Assembly: GCA_014879545.1 (NCBI GenBank)
Contig: JACSRV010000135.1
Span: 1 to 33,683, forward strand
Source: Chitinophagaceae bacterium
GTDB lineage: Bacteria; Bacteroidota; Bacteroidia; Chitinophagales; Chitinophagaceae
Reading direction: 5' to 3'
DNA: 33,683 nucleotides
Part shown: in pieces, positions 23,566 through 32,530 of the stretch
Numbering within the stretch: the first letter of the stretch is position 1
Layout of the letters: every line of letters begins with the position of its first letter
Position numbers and translations under genes: made by a program
Notes under the pieces: generated by a model
The model's input: the letters and a program-made list of their open reading frames with translations, nothing else
Database searches by the model: none
What the model was told of the DNA's origin: nothing

Positions 23566-25044
23566 ATGAAAAACATCTTCCAAAATCTTGTCTTGTTATG
23601 TTGTCTGGTGTCACTACCGGCAAGAGGGCAATTTATCACCACCATTACCGGAAAACTGAATGTAGCCGGTACGCGCGATTCCTGCGCAACCTGGGGAGAA
23701 GGCTATCCCGCCACGGATGCCTATCTTAATTCTTCATCGTTTGCTATGTGCCGCGACAAATGGGGAAATATCTATGTAGGCGACATAAAAACGGTAAAAA
23801 AAATTGACGCAGTTACGGGGATCATCACTACGGTAGCGGGTAATTATACCAGCACATATATGGATATAAGCGACACCATACCGGCCACCAATGCGCTGAT
23901 AATACCAAGAAGCCTGTGTGCTGACACCACCGGTCATTTGTATATATCTGACAACGGCAACAACAGAGTACTGAAGCTGAACCTTGGTACCGGATATTTT
24001 ACTACCCATGCGGGAATCGCATCAACATCAGGATATGCAGGAGACGGTGGACCGGCCACCGCAGCCCGTTTGTTCAACATACAACAAATAGCGCTGGACA
24101 AATTTGACAATTTATACATTGCCGACTATCAGAACAACCGTATAAGGAGGGTAGATGCCTCAACCGGCATCATAACTACAGTAGCGGGTTCGGGTCCTGT
24201 GTGGTCTTCAGTTGGATACACAGGTGACGGCGGGCCGGCAACATCTTCAAAACTTTTTGGCCCCTGGGGCGTTTGTGTAGACCCGGAAGGAAACATAATA
24301 ATCGCCGACAGGGGCAATAGTGCCATCAGAAAAATAGACGCAGCAACCGGCATCATCACCACCATTGCCGGCACCGGTATTGCAGCCACAACCGGTGGCC
24401 TCACGGGACCAGCGACCGCTATAGCACTGGACAGGCCGGCACGAGTTACATCGGATGAATTGGGTAACATCTACATAAGTAGCGGGGACGCAGACGCAAC
24501 CACTCCAAATGGCGGGCGCATCATGAAGCTGGATAAAGTGAGCGGGATGATCATGCGATTTGCAGGTAGGGGCACGCCACTGTCGGCGCCCATGTCGCCA
24601 TACCTTCACGACAGCATCAGCACCGACAGCGCGTTTATATCGCCCGGAGAAATGGCATTTGATACCTGCGGCAATCTCTTCTATGCCGACCTGCGCTGCC
24701 GGCTGAGGAAAATATGGACCACAATTCCGTGCAAGTCGTATGACACAGGCAGTGGCGGGGGTGGCGGAACCGACACAACGGTCTATACCCCGACTGCGGC
24801 AAAAACTGGAGTTGAGGTATTTCCTAACCCAACAACGGGCAGGATATTCATTCAGGGTGTGCCCGAACAAACCGCATTCAGGATAATGGGCATGACTGGC
24901 ATAGAGCTGAAACAAGTACAGTCACGAAGCGCGGGAAAGGGTGTAATGATAAGAATAGACGAACTGCCGGCGGGTAGCTATCTGCTGGATATGTTACTGC
25001 CTGATGGAGAGCGTATAGTGAAGCGCATAGTGAAAACGGAATAG
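23566..25044 (+). CDS. secreted NHL-repeat protein with T9SS sorting domain
   Basis: A 492-residue protein starting at the ATG at 23566 (MKNIFQNLVLLCCLVSLPARG, signal peptide). The body is a series of NHL-type beta-propeller repeats: phrases such as GDGGPATAARL, FDNLYIADYQNNRIRRVDASTGIITTVAG and PEGNIIIADRGNSAIRKIDAATG recur about every 55-60 residues. After a Gly-rich linker (GSGGGGGT) comes a type A T9SS C-terminal sorting domain (VEVFPNPTTGRIFIQG ... LPAGSYLLDMLLPDGERIVKRIVKTE). It is therefore expected to be secreted across the outer membrane and perhaps attached to the surface. The ligand is unknown. A near-consensus -7 element TACCTTTA ends 19 bases upstream. Confidence 0.92.
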   Translation: MKNIFQNLVLLCCLVSLPARGQFITTITGKLNVAGTRDSCATWGEGYPATDAYLNSSSFAMCRDKWGNIYVGDIKTVKKIDAVTGIITTVAGNYTSTYMDISDTIPATNALIIPRSLCADTTGHLYISDNGNNRVLKLNLGTGYFTTHAGIASTSGYAGDGGPATAARLFNIQQIALDKFDNLYIADYQNNRIRRVDASTGIITTVAGSGPVWSSVGYTGDGGPATSSKLFGPWGVCVDPEGNIIIADRGNSAIRKIDAATGIITTIAGTGIAATTGGLTGPATAIALDRPARVTSDELGNIYISSGDADATTPNGGRIMKLDKVSGMIMRFAGRGTPLSAPMSPYLHDSISTDSAFISPGEMAFDTCGNLFYADLRCRLRKIWTTIPCKSYDTGSGGGGGTDTTVYTPTAAKTGVEVFPNPTTGRIFIQGVPEQTAFRIMGMTGIELKQVQSRSAGKGVMIRIDELPAGSYLLDMLLPDGERIVKRIVKTE

Positions 25045-25111
25045 AGCGGAATCCATACAGGGCATCAGTAGATGCTATTGGCTCATTTGACGCATTGCTA
25101 TGCCTTTATAT

Positions 25112-25119
25112 TACATTTG
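25112..25119 (+). promoter_or_regulatory. -7 promoter element for the MBL/rhodanese gene
   Basis: TACATTTG is a perfect TAnnTTTG, then CGGC and the ATG at 25124. It lies within the longer open frame starting at 25100, so it rules out that earlier start. Confidence 0.65.
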
Positions 25120-25123
25120 CGGC

Positions 25124-26524
25124 ATGGATATTCAACAATTATATACCGGCTGTCTAAGCGAAGCGGCCTACTTGATAGCCAGCGATGGCGAAGCGGCAGT
25201 AATAGATCCGCTGAGGGATGTGGATACATACGTGCAGATGGCAAAAGAAAAGAATGTGCAGATCAAGTACATCTTTGAAACCCACTTCCATGCCGATTTT
25301 GTGAGCGGCCACATAGACCTCGCACAGAAAACCGGTGCGCCCATTATCTATGGCCCGGATACCAATGCCGGCTTCAAGGTGCACGTTGCCAAAGACGGCG
25401 AAGAATTTATGGTGGGTAAGCTGAAGATAAAAGCCATACACACACCGGGACACACGCTGGAAAGCACCTGCTACCTGCTGCACGATGAAAGCGGTGCACC
25501 CCATTGCATCTTCACCGGCGACACCCTTTTTGTAGGCGACGTGGGCCGTCCGGATCTCTTCAGCGGCAACCTGAGCAAGGAAGAGCTTGCCGGAATGATG
25601 TATGAAACGCTGAACAACAAAATAAAACCACTCAACGACAACATCATCGTTTACCCTGCACACGGACCGGGATCGGCATGTGGTAAGAGCCTGGGCCCTG
25701 AGACACACAGTACCATTGGCGCGCAGAAAGCAACCAACTACGCACTGAAGGATATGGACAAGGAGACATTCATCAAAACGGTGACAACGGGTCTTTCTAC
25801 CCCACCGGCCTACTTCCCCATCAATGCCCGCATCAACAAAGAGGGATACACCAGCCTTGATGAGGTATACGAAAAAGGATTGCGTGCTCTGTCGATAGCA
25901 GAATTTAAGAACGAGGTAGCTGAGGGCGCACTGATACTGGATACACGCGCTTCAACTGTATTTACCAACGGATTTGTACCTGACTCTATAAGCATAGGGC
26001 TGGATGGCCGTTTTGCAGAATGGGCAGGCATATTGCTTCCGTTTGACACACCGATATTGCTGGTTACAGAAGCCGGCAGCGAGAAAGAAAGTGTGACCCG
26101 ATTGGCGCGTGTGGGCATAGACAATGTGCATGGCTACCTGAAGGGCGGTTATGAAGCTTGGCAGGACGCGGGCGAGCAGATAGACATGATCATAGATATA
26201 GAGGCTGATGAATTTGCGATGGACCTGCCGCACGACCCCATGATAGAAGTGATAGATGTGCGCAAGCCGGGTGAGTTTGAAACCGCGCACGTGCGTGGCG
26301 CACGCAGCCTGCCGCTGAGCGACCTTACCGACCCGCTGAACATAGCTGTGATAGAAGACGACCGCAACCTGTATGTGCATTGCGCAGGCGGGTACAGATC
26401 TGTTATTGCGGCATCACTGCTGAAGCGCCAGGGATTGCACAATCTGCGCAACATCTTGGGCGGATTCGGGGAGATAAAGAACCAAAAGAAAATTCCTGTT
26501 GTATATGCAGGCAAGACGGTATAA
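25124..26524 (+). CDS. metallo-beta-lactamase fold hydrolase fused to two rhodanese domains
   Basis: A 466-residue protein of the persulfide dioxygenase/rhodanese fusion type, likely acting on glutathione or other low-molecular persulfides in sulfide detoxification. The MBL domain (about 1-240) has THFHADFVSGH (H54, H56, D58), HTPGHTLES and FTGDTLFVGDVGRPDL, and VYPAHGPGSACG; these give the mononuclear iron site of ETHE1-like enzymes. The first rhodanese-like domain (about 265-350) ends in PILLVTEAGSEKES, without the catalytic Cys. The second (about 370-460) has LYVHCAGGYRS with the active-site Cys. The start follows from the promoter four bases upstream; the mRNA should be leaderless. A strong terminator follows. 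Confidence 0.93.
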   Translation: MDIQQLYTGCLSEAAYLIASDGEAAVIDPLRDVDTYVQMAKEKNVQIKYIFETHFHADFVSGHIDLAQKTGAPIIYGPDTNAGFKVHVAKDGEEFMVGKLKIKAIHTPGHTLESTCYLLHDESGAPHCIFTGDTLFVGDVGRPDLFSGNLSKEELAGMMYETLNNKIKPLNDNIIVYPAHGPGSACGKSLGPETHSTIGAQKATNYALKDMDKETFIKTVTTGLSTPPAYFPINARINKEGYTSLDEVYEKGLRALSIAEFKNEVAEGALILDTRASTVFTNGFVPDSISIGLDGRFAEWAGILLPFDTPILLVTEAGSEKESVTRLARVGIDNVHGYLKGGYEAWQDAGEQIDMIIDIEADEFAMDLPHDPMIEVIDVRKPGEFETAHVRGARSLPLSDLTDPLNIAVIEDDRNLYVHCAGGYRSVIAASLLKRQGLHNLRNILGGFGEIKNQKKIPVVYAGKTV

Positions 26525-26549
26525 GCGTAGACGAGTATTATAGTGAAAG

Positions 26550-26575
26550 GCCGGAGCATGTCTCCGGCTTTTTTT
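26550..26575 (+). terminator. rho-independent terminator of the MBL/rhodanese gene
   Basis: Perfect stem GCCGGAG (26550-26556) / CTCCGGC (26562-26568), a five-base loop, then seven T (26569-26575). The T run overlaps the stop codon of the convergent FUSC gene at 26574-26576. Confidence 0.93.
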
Positions 26576-28733
26576 ATGCCTCTTCCGATTGTCTGTTGAG
26601 GTCTACGAGCATAGCCTTGAGTTCCAAAACTATCTTTTCGAGTGCGTAGGACTGAGCGATATTCAAACTGATCTGTGGCTGCGATGCACCAATAGGTTTA
26701 AGATCGCGCAGCACACCGGGCTTTAAGCGCTCCATGTGACCAAGAACGGCGTCAAAAAGCGCGACACATTCGGCAACCTTTTTGTTCAATGCATCAGGGT
26801 CTTGTGGGGCATCGGCTATCTTCTTTTCGGCCTGCTCCATATGAATGTTGTTCAGGCTGCGGGTAATGCGCACATTGCAGGTTATAAGGGCATACCAGGC
26901 ATCAGACTTACGGCGGCCGGGTTCCTGCATATAGCGGTTGAAGGAATCGTACACATTGCTATTGCCCGACTCTGCCAGACGTTTGTATTTGGTCCAATTA
27001 GCATGCTCGGCCGGCAAAAAGAATGTGGCCTTGAAATAGTCGTAGTTGGCCGCAACGGCACGGGCCAGGAAGGACGGAAGCAACTTCTTATCCCACGTAG
27101 GCAGCAGTAGCCAACCTGCTGCCACGGCCATAAGCGCCCCGCCAATGGTGAACACCACACGGGCCACCATAAGCATATTGCTGTATGACGATTCGATATT
27201 GAACAACAACACGAGGTTGAGCGTAATGAAAAATGCCGAGGCGGAGTATTTCTTTTTCGCGAAATAGACCATCAGGATGAACGTGAAGAAGAGCACCACC
27301 TCCTGCAGATGGTATCCCTGCGGCAGGTACAATAGGAAGCTACCGGCGAACACCCCCAGCACGGTGCCGGTGATGCGGTCGAATGCTTTCTTTAATGTGG
27401 CACCGAAATAAGGCTGGATGACGATCATCACAGAGAATGGCATCCAGAACCCGTGGTCGATATTGTACCACTTGTAAATGAACATAGCCACCGTTGCCGC
27501 AACTGCCGACCGGAGCGCGTATTTGAAGGTGAGCGTGTTCATGTTGAACAACGATACAAGGTTGCGAAACAGAAACTTCGGACGGAAGAGGAAGGCTGTT
27601 TTAATGAGCGAGTAAGAACGGAAAGCAGGTTTATCGCCGTCCATCTGATCTATGCGGAGGATGGCATTATCGAGCAGGCGGATAGTGCGCTCGGTAAGTT
27701 GCAGGATACGGGAGATAGCCATGGCCTCGCGCACATCTGTTGGCAGGGGATACTCCCTGATAAGCGTAATGAGTTTACCCAACCTGTTGACCTGCGATTG
27801 GGTCAGCAGCCGCTCCTCGGGGTTCATCGTGATTACGAACGCTGACATGCGTTCTGACGCCTCGCGCAGGGCGTTGAACAAAGAGGCCGCCTTTACCCGA
27901 AGACCTTTGTCCAGCTTATGGACGGAGATGTGTTCCATCTCCTCGCCCATGGCAATAACGTTGACCGCCACAAGCCCTGCCACCTTGCGCAACTGCAGCA
28001 ACTGGTACTTGGCGTTGTCGCGGGTGCTGGCGTTGTTGGCGCTCTGGGCGTAGAATTCAAAGGAGTTATTGAGGGCAGTGCGCACGTCCTTCTCGCGGGC
28101 ATAGACCTTGGCGAGGCTTCCGGTATAGCCCGGACGATTATCGCTCTGAGACACTGCCTCGGCAAGGTTGGAGATGGAGCGCCACACCAGGGCTATGTGC
28201 CTGCGGAATGGCTCCTGCTCGGGCATAAAGGCAGAAGCCACCAAGCCCACAACAACGGGCCACAGAATACCTATGCCCACCAACCCCATTCGATGCTGCA
28301 ACTCGTCGGGCGTTGCTGTAGGGAATGCATTGCTTACGATGAACAACAGATAAAAGCAGATAGCAAGCCCACTGGCTCGGTCGCCTAGGTTTTTGAGCAG
28401 TGTAGCCACAAAGCCCACGCCGAACATAACGAGGCAGCCCAACCAGATACTACCGCCTGTTACAGAACCCATGACGGCAGAAAACACACCTAATGCGGCC
28501 GCCGCGAGCAACGCACGCAATCGCCATGCAAAAGAACCCTTGAGCTCTATCCACGAAACGGCCTCAGCAGTCAGGGTGATCCACACCGCATCGCTGATGC
28601 GGCCGGTGAGGATGCCCCACACAATGGGCACAGTACCCGACAAGGCCATGCGGAAGCCCCAGCTGAGCATAGGCTCCATGCTCTCTTCCTGCAACAGCTT
28701 ATTCAGCCTTTTATATGACTCTAAGTATGCCAC
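26574..28733 (-). CDS. FUSC-family inner membrane protein, YccS-like
   Basis: A 719-residue protein with the two-block layout of the FUSC/YccS family: an N-terminal group of membrane helices (about 25-170: GFRMALSGTVPIVWGILTGR, LRALLAAAALGVFSAVMGSV, GLAICFYLLFIVSNAF, GIGILWPVVVGLVASAFM), a cytoplasmic helical part (about 175-385), a second membrane group (about 400-545: ALRSAVAATVAMFIYKWYNI, DHGFWMPFSVMIVIQPYFG, GTVLGVFAGSFLLYLPQG), and a cytoplasmic C-terminal part. The family is linked to aromatic acid efflux (AaeB) and other transport, but the substrate here is unknown. A perfect -7 element lies 14 bases upstream. It is divergent from the outer-membrane beta-barrel gene. Confidence 0.92.
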   Translation of the reverse strand: MAYLESYKRLNKLLQEESMEPMLSWGFRMALSGTVPIVWGILTGRISDAVWITLTAEAVSWIELKGSFAWRLRALLAAAALGVFSAVMGSVTGGSIWLGCLVMFGVGFVATLLKNLGDRASGLAICFYLLFIVSNAFPTATPDELQHRMGLVGIGILWPVVVGLVASAFMPEQEPFRRHIALVWRSISNLAEAVSQSDNRPGYTGSLAKVYAREKDVRTALNNSFEFYAQSANNASTRDNAKYQLLQLRKVAGLVAVNVIAMGEEMEHISVHKLDKGLRVKAASLFNALREASERMSAFVITMNPEERLLTQSQVNRLGKLITLIREYPLPTDVREAMAISRILQLTERTIRLLDNAILRIDQMDGDKPAFRSYSLIKTAFLFRPKFLFRNLVSLFNMNTLTFKYALRSAVAATVAMFIYKWYNIDHGFWMPFSVMIVIQPYFGATLKKAFDRITGTVLGVFAGSFLLYLPQGYHLQEVVLFFTFILMVYFAKKKYSASAFFITLNLVLLFNIESSYSNMLMVARVVFTIGGALMAVAAGWLLLPTWDKKLLPSFLARAVAANYDYFKATFFLPAEHANWTKYKRLAESGNSNVYDSFNRYMQEPGRRKSDAWYALITCNVRITRSLNNIHMEQAEKKIADAPQDPDALNKKVAECVALFDAVLGHMERLKPGVLRDLKPIGASQPQISLNIAQSYALEKIVLELKAMLVDLNRQSEEA

Positions 28734-28747
28734 GTTATCTGATGGTG

Positions 28748-28755
28748 CAAAAGTA
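28748..28755 (-). promoter_or_regulatory. -7 promoter element for the FUSC gene
   Basis: The minus strand reads TACTTTTG, a perfect TAnnTTTG, 14 bases before the ATG of the FUSC gene. Confidence 0.55.
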
Positions 28756-28769
28756 ACTGCCTGCTATGA

Positions 28770-28812
28770 GTTGTAGGTTATTGTCGGAACTACAAGCTAC
28801 AACATTGTTGTA
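28770..28812. promoter_or_regulatory. cluster of CTACAA/TTGTAG half-sites between divergent genes
   Basis: Within 43 bases there are GTTGTAG (28770-28776), CTACAA (28790-28795), CTACAAC (28797-28803) and GTTGTA (28807-28812). They form two nested inverted repeats: GTTGTAG with CTACAAC, and TACAAC-ATT-GTTGTA. Their place just upstream of the FUSC -7 element and between two divergent genes fits an operator, but no regulator can be named. Confidence 0.35.
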
Positions 28813-28940
28813 AGAAAATGTTAAATACAGCCACCACAGCCCGATGCAGCAGCTATAGCAATGGTGCGTATCTTTTTGTTTCGTTCTTTTACATAGATTT
28901 TTTCAACACACAAGGAGACATCTGTCTCCGCACGCTATTT

Positions 28941-31751
28941 ATGAAACACCTATTGACGCTCTTCGTCTTTGTGCTGGGGCTTTCTGTCGCCGGCATCGCA
29001 CAACCCTACACCATCAGGGGAACTGTTACAGATACGCTGAATGCCACCCGCCTGGGTACGGCATCGGTGGTGCTGATCCGCACATCCGATTCTGTTATAG
29101 AGACACATACCCGCACGAACGGAAATGGTGAATTCGTTGCCCTGGTAAAAAAGCAGGGTAAGTATTTCTTCCGTGTCAACTTCCCGGGATTTGCCGACTA
29201 TATAGATGTGCTGAACGTAAAGAAGAACATGGACCTGGGCGACTTGCCGATGGTATCTAAATCGCACCTGCTCGCAGAGTTCGTATTAACGCAGCAGGTA
29301 TCCGCTATAAAGATAAAGGGAGACACCACAGAATACATGGCCGACAGCTTTAAGGTGCGCGAAGGCGCAACCGTAGAGGACCTGCTTAAAAAACTCCCGG
29401 GCATACAGGTGGACAAAAACGGGCAGGTGATAGCCCAGGGTGAAACTGTACAGAAGATATTGGTGGACGGTGAAGAATTTTTCTCGGATGACCCTAAAGT
29501 AGTGACCAAGGGCCTGCAGGCCGACGCCGTGAAAAAAGTGCAGGTGTATGACAAGAAGAGCGACCAGGCCGACTTCACGGGTATAGATGACGGACAGAAA
29601 ACAAAGACCATCAATCTGGAACTGAAAGAAGATAAGAAGAAGGGATACTTCGGGAAGGCAGATGCAGGCGGTGGATCAGACGGCTTCTTCCAAAATCAGG
29701 CCATGTTCAATGCATTCCGCGCAAAACGACAACTCTCTGCTTTTGGCATTGCTTCCAATACCGATAAGGTGGGACTCGGCTGGCAGGACAGTGACAAGTT
29801 CGGCGGTGGCAACGGATCTACCATGATCACTGAAGACGGATCCTTTGTGACCACCGCGCGCAGCGATGAAGACTTCTCGGGCTGGAACGGCAAATACAAT
29901 GGTGAGGGCCTGCCGAGCACATGGACCGGAGGCGCGCACTATGCCAATAAGTGGAACGAATCGAAACACCATCTCACGTCCAACTATCGTTTTGCCCGGC
30001 AGAATGTGGACATTGACGGGGTAACCGCCAACCAGTACCAACTGACAGACTCAATAAGGGTGACGGACATGACCAAGAAGCAGTTCAGCACCGGTGACAG
30101 GCATGGCTTTGACGTGATGTATGAATGGCAGATAGACAGCAACACCAGCGTAAAGATCACATCAAATGCGGGTGTAAAGGAATCATTCACTTACTCAAAG
30201 TATCGCACTGCCAACTTCTTTAAAGCCAGTGATGCACCGGACACCAGCTATAACGACCGCCTCATTACGAGCGATGCGAACGCGCAGTTCATCAATACCG
30301 ACTTCCTGTTGCGGAAGAAATTTGCAAAAAAGGGCCGCACACTTTCAATCGACGCGAAGGAGAACTTTAAAGACTCGAAAAGCACAGGCGTGCTGGAAAG
30401 CGATATATACAAGAACAATTCCACTTTCAATCTGCCTACCCGCCAGCAGAAGATCAACAACAGCAATACATTGGCGTTCTCGGGAAGGGCAACCTATACA
30501 GAACCGCTGTCAAAGGTTTTATACACTGAGATCGGCTATGGCCTGACTGTAAATAACAGCACAGCGGAAAATAAATCATTCGACAGCCTTGCCGGTAGCG
30601 GAACCACGAAGTATAGTGATGTTCCGGTTGACTCGCTGAGCAGTGAGTACAAATTCAACATTCAGACACACTCCGCAGGGTTGAACTTCAAATTTGTGTT
30701 CAAGGACTATAACTTCTCATTAGGTAGTGACGTATCCAGAACCGACTACCTGCAGACCGACATCATGCGTGGTAACGCAACTATCAAACGTGGCTTCAAC
30801 AACCTGTTCCCCAAGGCGGCCTTCACTTATCGTTTCGGCAAGCAAACCAGCCTTAATTTCAATTACCAGGGCAGCACCTCTCAGCCAACCATAGCGCAGA
30901 TGCAGCCATTCCAGCAGAACGTGGACCCGCTGAACGTAGTAGAGGGCAACAGCCAATTAAGGCAATCATTCACCAACAGGGTATCGCTGCGTTTCAACGA
31001 CTACAAGATCTTGCAGAACCGATACCTGTGGGCCAATGCATCTTTCAGTACCATATCAGATGCTATAAGCACAGAGCAGACAGTGACCGGCCCGCTCAGC
31101 AAAACGAAGTACATTAACGTGGACGGCAACTACAACGGATTCGGATATGTGGGCTATGGCTTCAAGATAGGCAAGAGCGATTTCATGCTGGGCGCACAAG
31201 CCAACGGTTCTGTTTATCGTGTAAACAGTGTGATAAACAGTAGCAAAGTTACAAGCGACAACAGCAATGTGTCCTTCGGTCCGTATCTGAACTATGACAA
31301 AGAGGATAAATTTGAGTTCCAATGGAATCCCGAGATCTCTTACAATACAAATATCTCTTCAAACAATCCTGCCGCTATCAACTACTACATCTTCAATAAT
31401 GAGTTTAACGGATCGGCGCAGTTGCCCAAGAAATTCCAGGTGGGCACATCGGTGGATATGATGTTCCGCGAAAAAACGGCTGTCTTCACCACCAACAATA
31501 ACGTGATAAAGTGGAACGCCTGGGTAGAAAAGAAACTGCTGAAGAACGGACAGTTGGCCATTCGTGCATCAGTATTCGACATACTGAACCAGAACCTCGG
31601 CTTCAGCCGCACAGCCAACGGCAGCATCCTGACCCAGAACAGCTACAACACCATTCGCAGATACGCCATGCTGAACGTGATCTGGAATTTCAGCCACACA
31701 CCTGCAGGCGCGCCACCGCCATCGGGCGGCGGCATGCGCATGAGACATTAA
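28941..31751 (+). CDS. outer-membrane beta-barrel protein, TonB-receptor-like
   Basis: A 936-residue protein starting at the ATG at 28941 (MKHLLTLFVFVLGLSVAGIAQ, signal peptide); the open frame continues upstream, but without signal features. Order: a CarboxypepD_reg-like domain (about 22-110, YTIRGTVTDTLNATRLGTASVVL), a plug-like part (about 125-240, VREGATVEDLLKKLPGIQVDKNGQVIAQGETVQKILVDGEEFF and ADAVKKVQVYDKKSDQ), then a long beta-barrel with many alternating aromatic strands. This is the outer membrane beta-barrel family typical of Bacteroidota. The C-terminus ends in a Pro/Gly/Met/Arg tail (PPPSGGGMRMRH). The GLPGLI gene follows after 29 bases, so both form one transcription unit. The ligand is unknown. 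Confidence 0.93.
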   Translation: MKHLLTLFVFVLGLSVAGIAQPYTIRGTVTDTLNATRLGTASVVLIRTSDSVIETHTRTNGNGEFVALVKKQGKYFFRVNFPGFADYIDVLNVKKNMDLGDLPMVSKSHLLAEFVLTQQVSAIKIKGDTTEYMADSFKVREGATVEDLLKKLPGIQVDKNGQVIAQGETVQKILVDGEEFFSDDPKVVTKGLQADAVKKVQVYDKKSDQADFTGIDDGQKTKTINLELKEDKKKGYFGKADAGGGSDGFFQNQAMFNAFRAKRQLSAFGIASNTDKVGLGWQDSDKFGGGNGSTMITEDGSFVTTARSDEDFSGWNGKYNGEGLPSTWTGGAHYANKWNESKHHLTSNYRFARQNVDIDGVTANQYQLTDSIRVTDMTKKQFSTGDRHGFDVMYEWQIDSNTSVKITSNAGVKESFTYSKYRTANFFKASDAPDTSYNDRLITSDANAQFINTDFLLRKKFAKKGRTLSIDAKENFKDSKSTGVLESDIYKNNSTFNLPTRQQKINNSNTLAFSGRATYTEPLSKVLYTEIGYGLTVNNSTAENKSFDSLAGSGTTKYSDVPVDSLSSEYKFNIQTHSAGLNFKFVFKDYNFSLGSDVSRTDYLQTDIMRGNATIKRGFNNLFPKAAFTYRFGKQTSLNFNYQGSTSQPTIAQMQPFQQNVDPLNVVEGNSQLRQSFTNRVSLRFNDYKILQNRYLWANASFSTISDAISTEQTVTGPLSKTKYINVDGNYNGFGYVGYGFKIGKSDFMLGAQANGSVYRVNSVINSSKVTSDNSNVSFGPYLNYDKEDKFEFQWNPEISYNTNISSNNPAAINYYIFNNEFNGSAQLPKKFQVGTSVDMMFREKTAVFTTNNNVIKWNAWVEKKLLKNGQLAIRASVFDILNQNLGFSRTANGSILTQNSYNTIRRYAMLNVIWNFSHTPAGAPPPSGGGMRMRH

Positions 31752-31780
31752 TTATAGACCCTTTCGAAAATATTACTACA

Positions 31781-32524
31781 ATGAGGAAGCACACAATACT
31801 GCTGATAGTACTGACCATAATTGCCTGGCGCACCACGGCACAACATACCTACTACGGTAAAATAGAATTCGAACGCAAAGTGAACATGCATGCCCAGATG
31901 GCCGAAATGGAAGGCAATACATGGGTGGAGAAAATGAAGGCACAAATGCCGAAGTTCAATACCACCTACTTCGACATGATATTTGACACGAGCCACATCA
32001 TGTACAAACCCGGTCGCGAGGTGGAGGCGAGCAACATGTTCAAGATGTTTGGCGGAGGCCCTGCTACGGACAATGTTGTTCTTACCGATCTGCATGCAGC
32101 TACTGTGAAAGCGGCCAAGGCGGTGTTCGATCAGAAGTTCTTTGTGCAGGACACCATGCGTGTCATGGACTGGAAAGAGCGCGACGAGATACGCACCATA
32201 GCCAACTACAAATGCCGCAAGGCGGTGGGGCGCATCTGCGATACCGTTTATGTGGTTGCATTCTACACAGAAGACATTCCTGTGAGCGGTGGCCCCGAAA
32301 TGTTCGGCGGCCTGCCGGGCATGATCCTGGAACTGGCAATACCGCGCCTGCACACCACATGGGTAGCCAACAAGGTAGAAGTAACGCCGCCTAAGGAAAC
32401 CGATTTTGTGATCTCAGAAAAGGGAAAGAAGGTGAACCAGAAAGAGCTGCACGACACTATCTACGACAGCTTTAAGAAATGGGGCAGCATGGCCAACAGA
32501 AATGTGTGGTGGGTGGTACTATAA
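31781..32524 (+). CDS. GLPGLI family protein
   Basis: A 247-residue exported protein starting at the ATG at 31781 (MRKHTILLIVLTIIAWRTTAQ, signal peptide); the open frame runs further upstream but there overlaps the preceding gene in another frame. The family hallmark is the GLPGMI variant of the GLPGLI motif in FGGLPGMILELAI, preceded by CRKAVGRICDTVYVVAFYTEDIPVSGGP, with the usual early YGKIEFERKV. GLPGLI proteins are periplasmic or outer-membrane-associated and often encoded next to TonB-receptor-like barrels, as here; their function is unknown. The stop codon is six bases from that of mfd on the other strand. Confidence 0.93.
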   Translation: MRKHTILLIVLTIIAWRTTAQHTYYGKIEFERKVNMHAQMAEMEGNTWVEKMKAQMPKFNTTYFDMIFDTSHIMYKPGREVEASNMFKMFGGGPATDNVVLTDLHAATVKAAKAVFDQKFFVQDTMRVMDWKERDEIRTIANYKCRKAVGRICDTVYVVAFYTEDIPVSGGPEMFGGLPGMILELAIPRLHTTWVANKVEVTPPKETDFVISEKGKKVNQKELHDTIYDSFKKWGSMANRNVWWVVL

Positions 32525-32530
32525 GCACTG

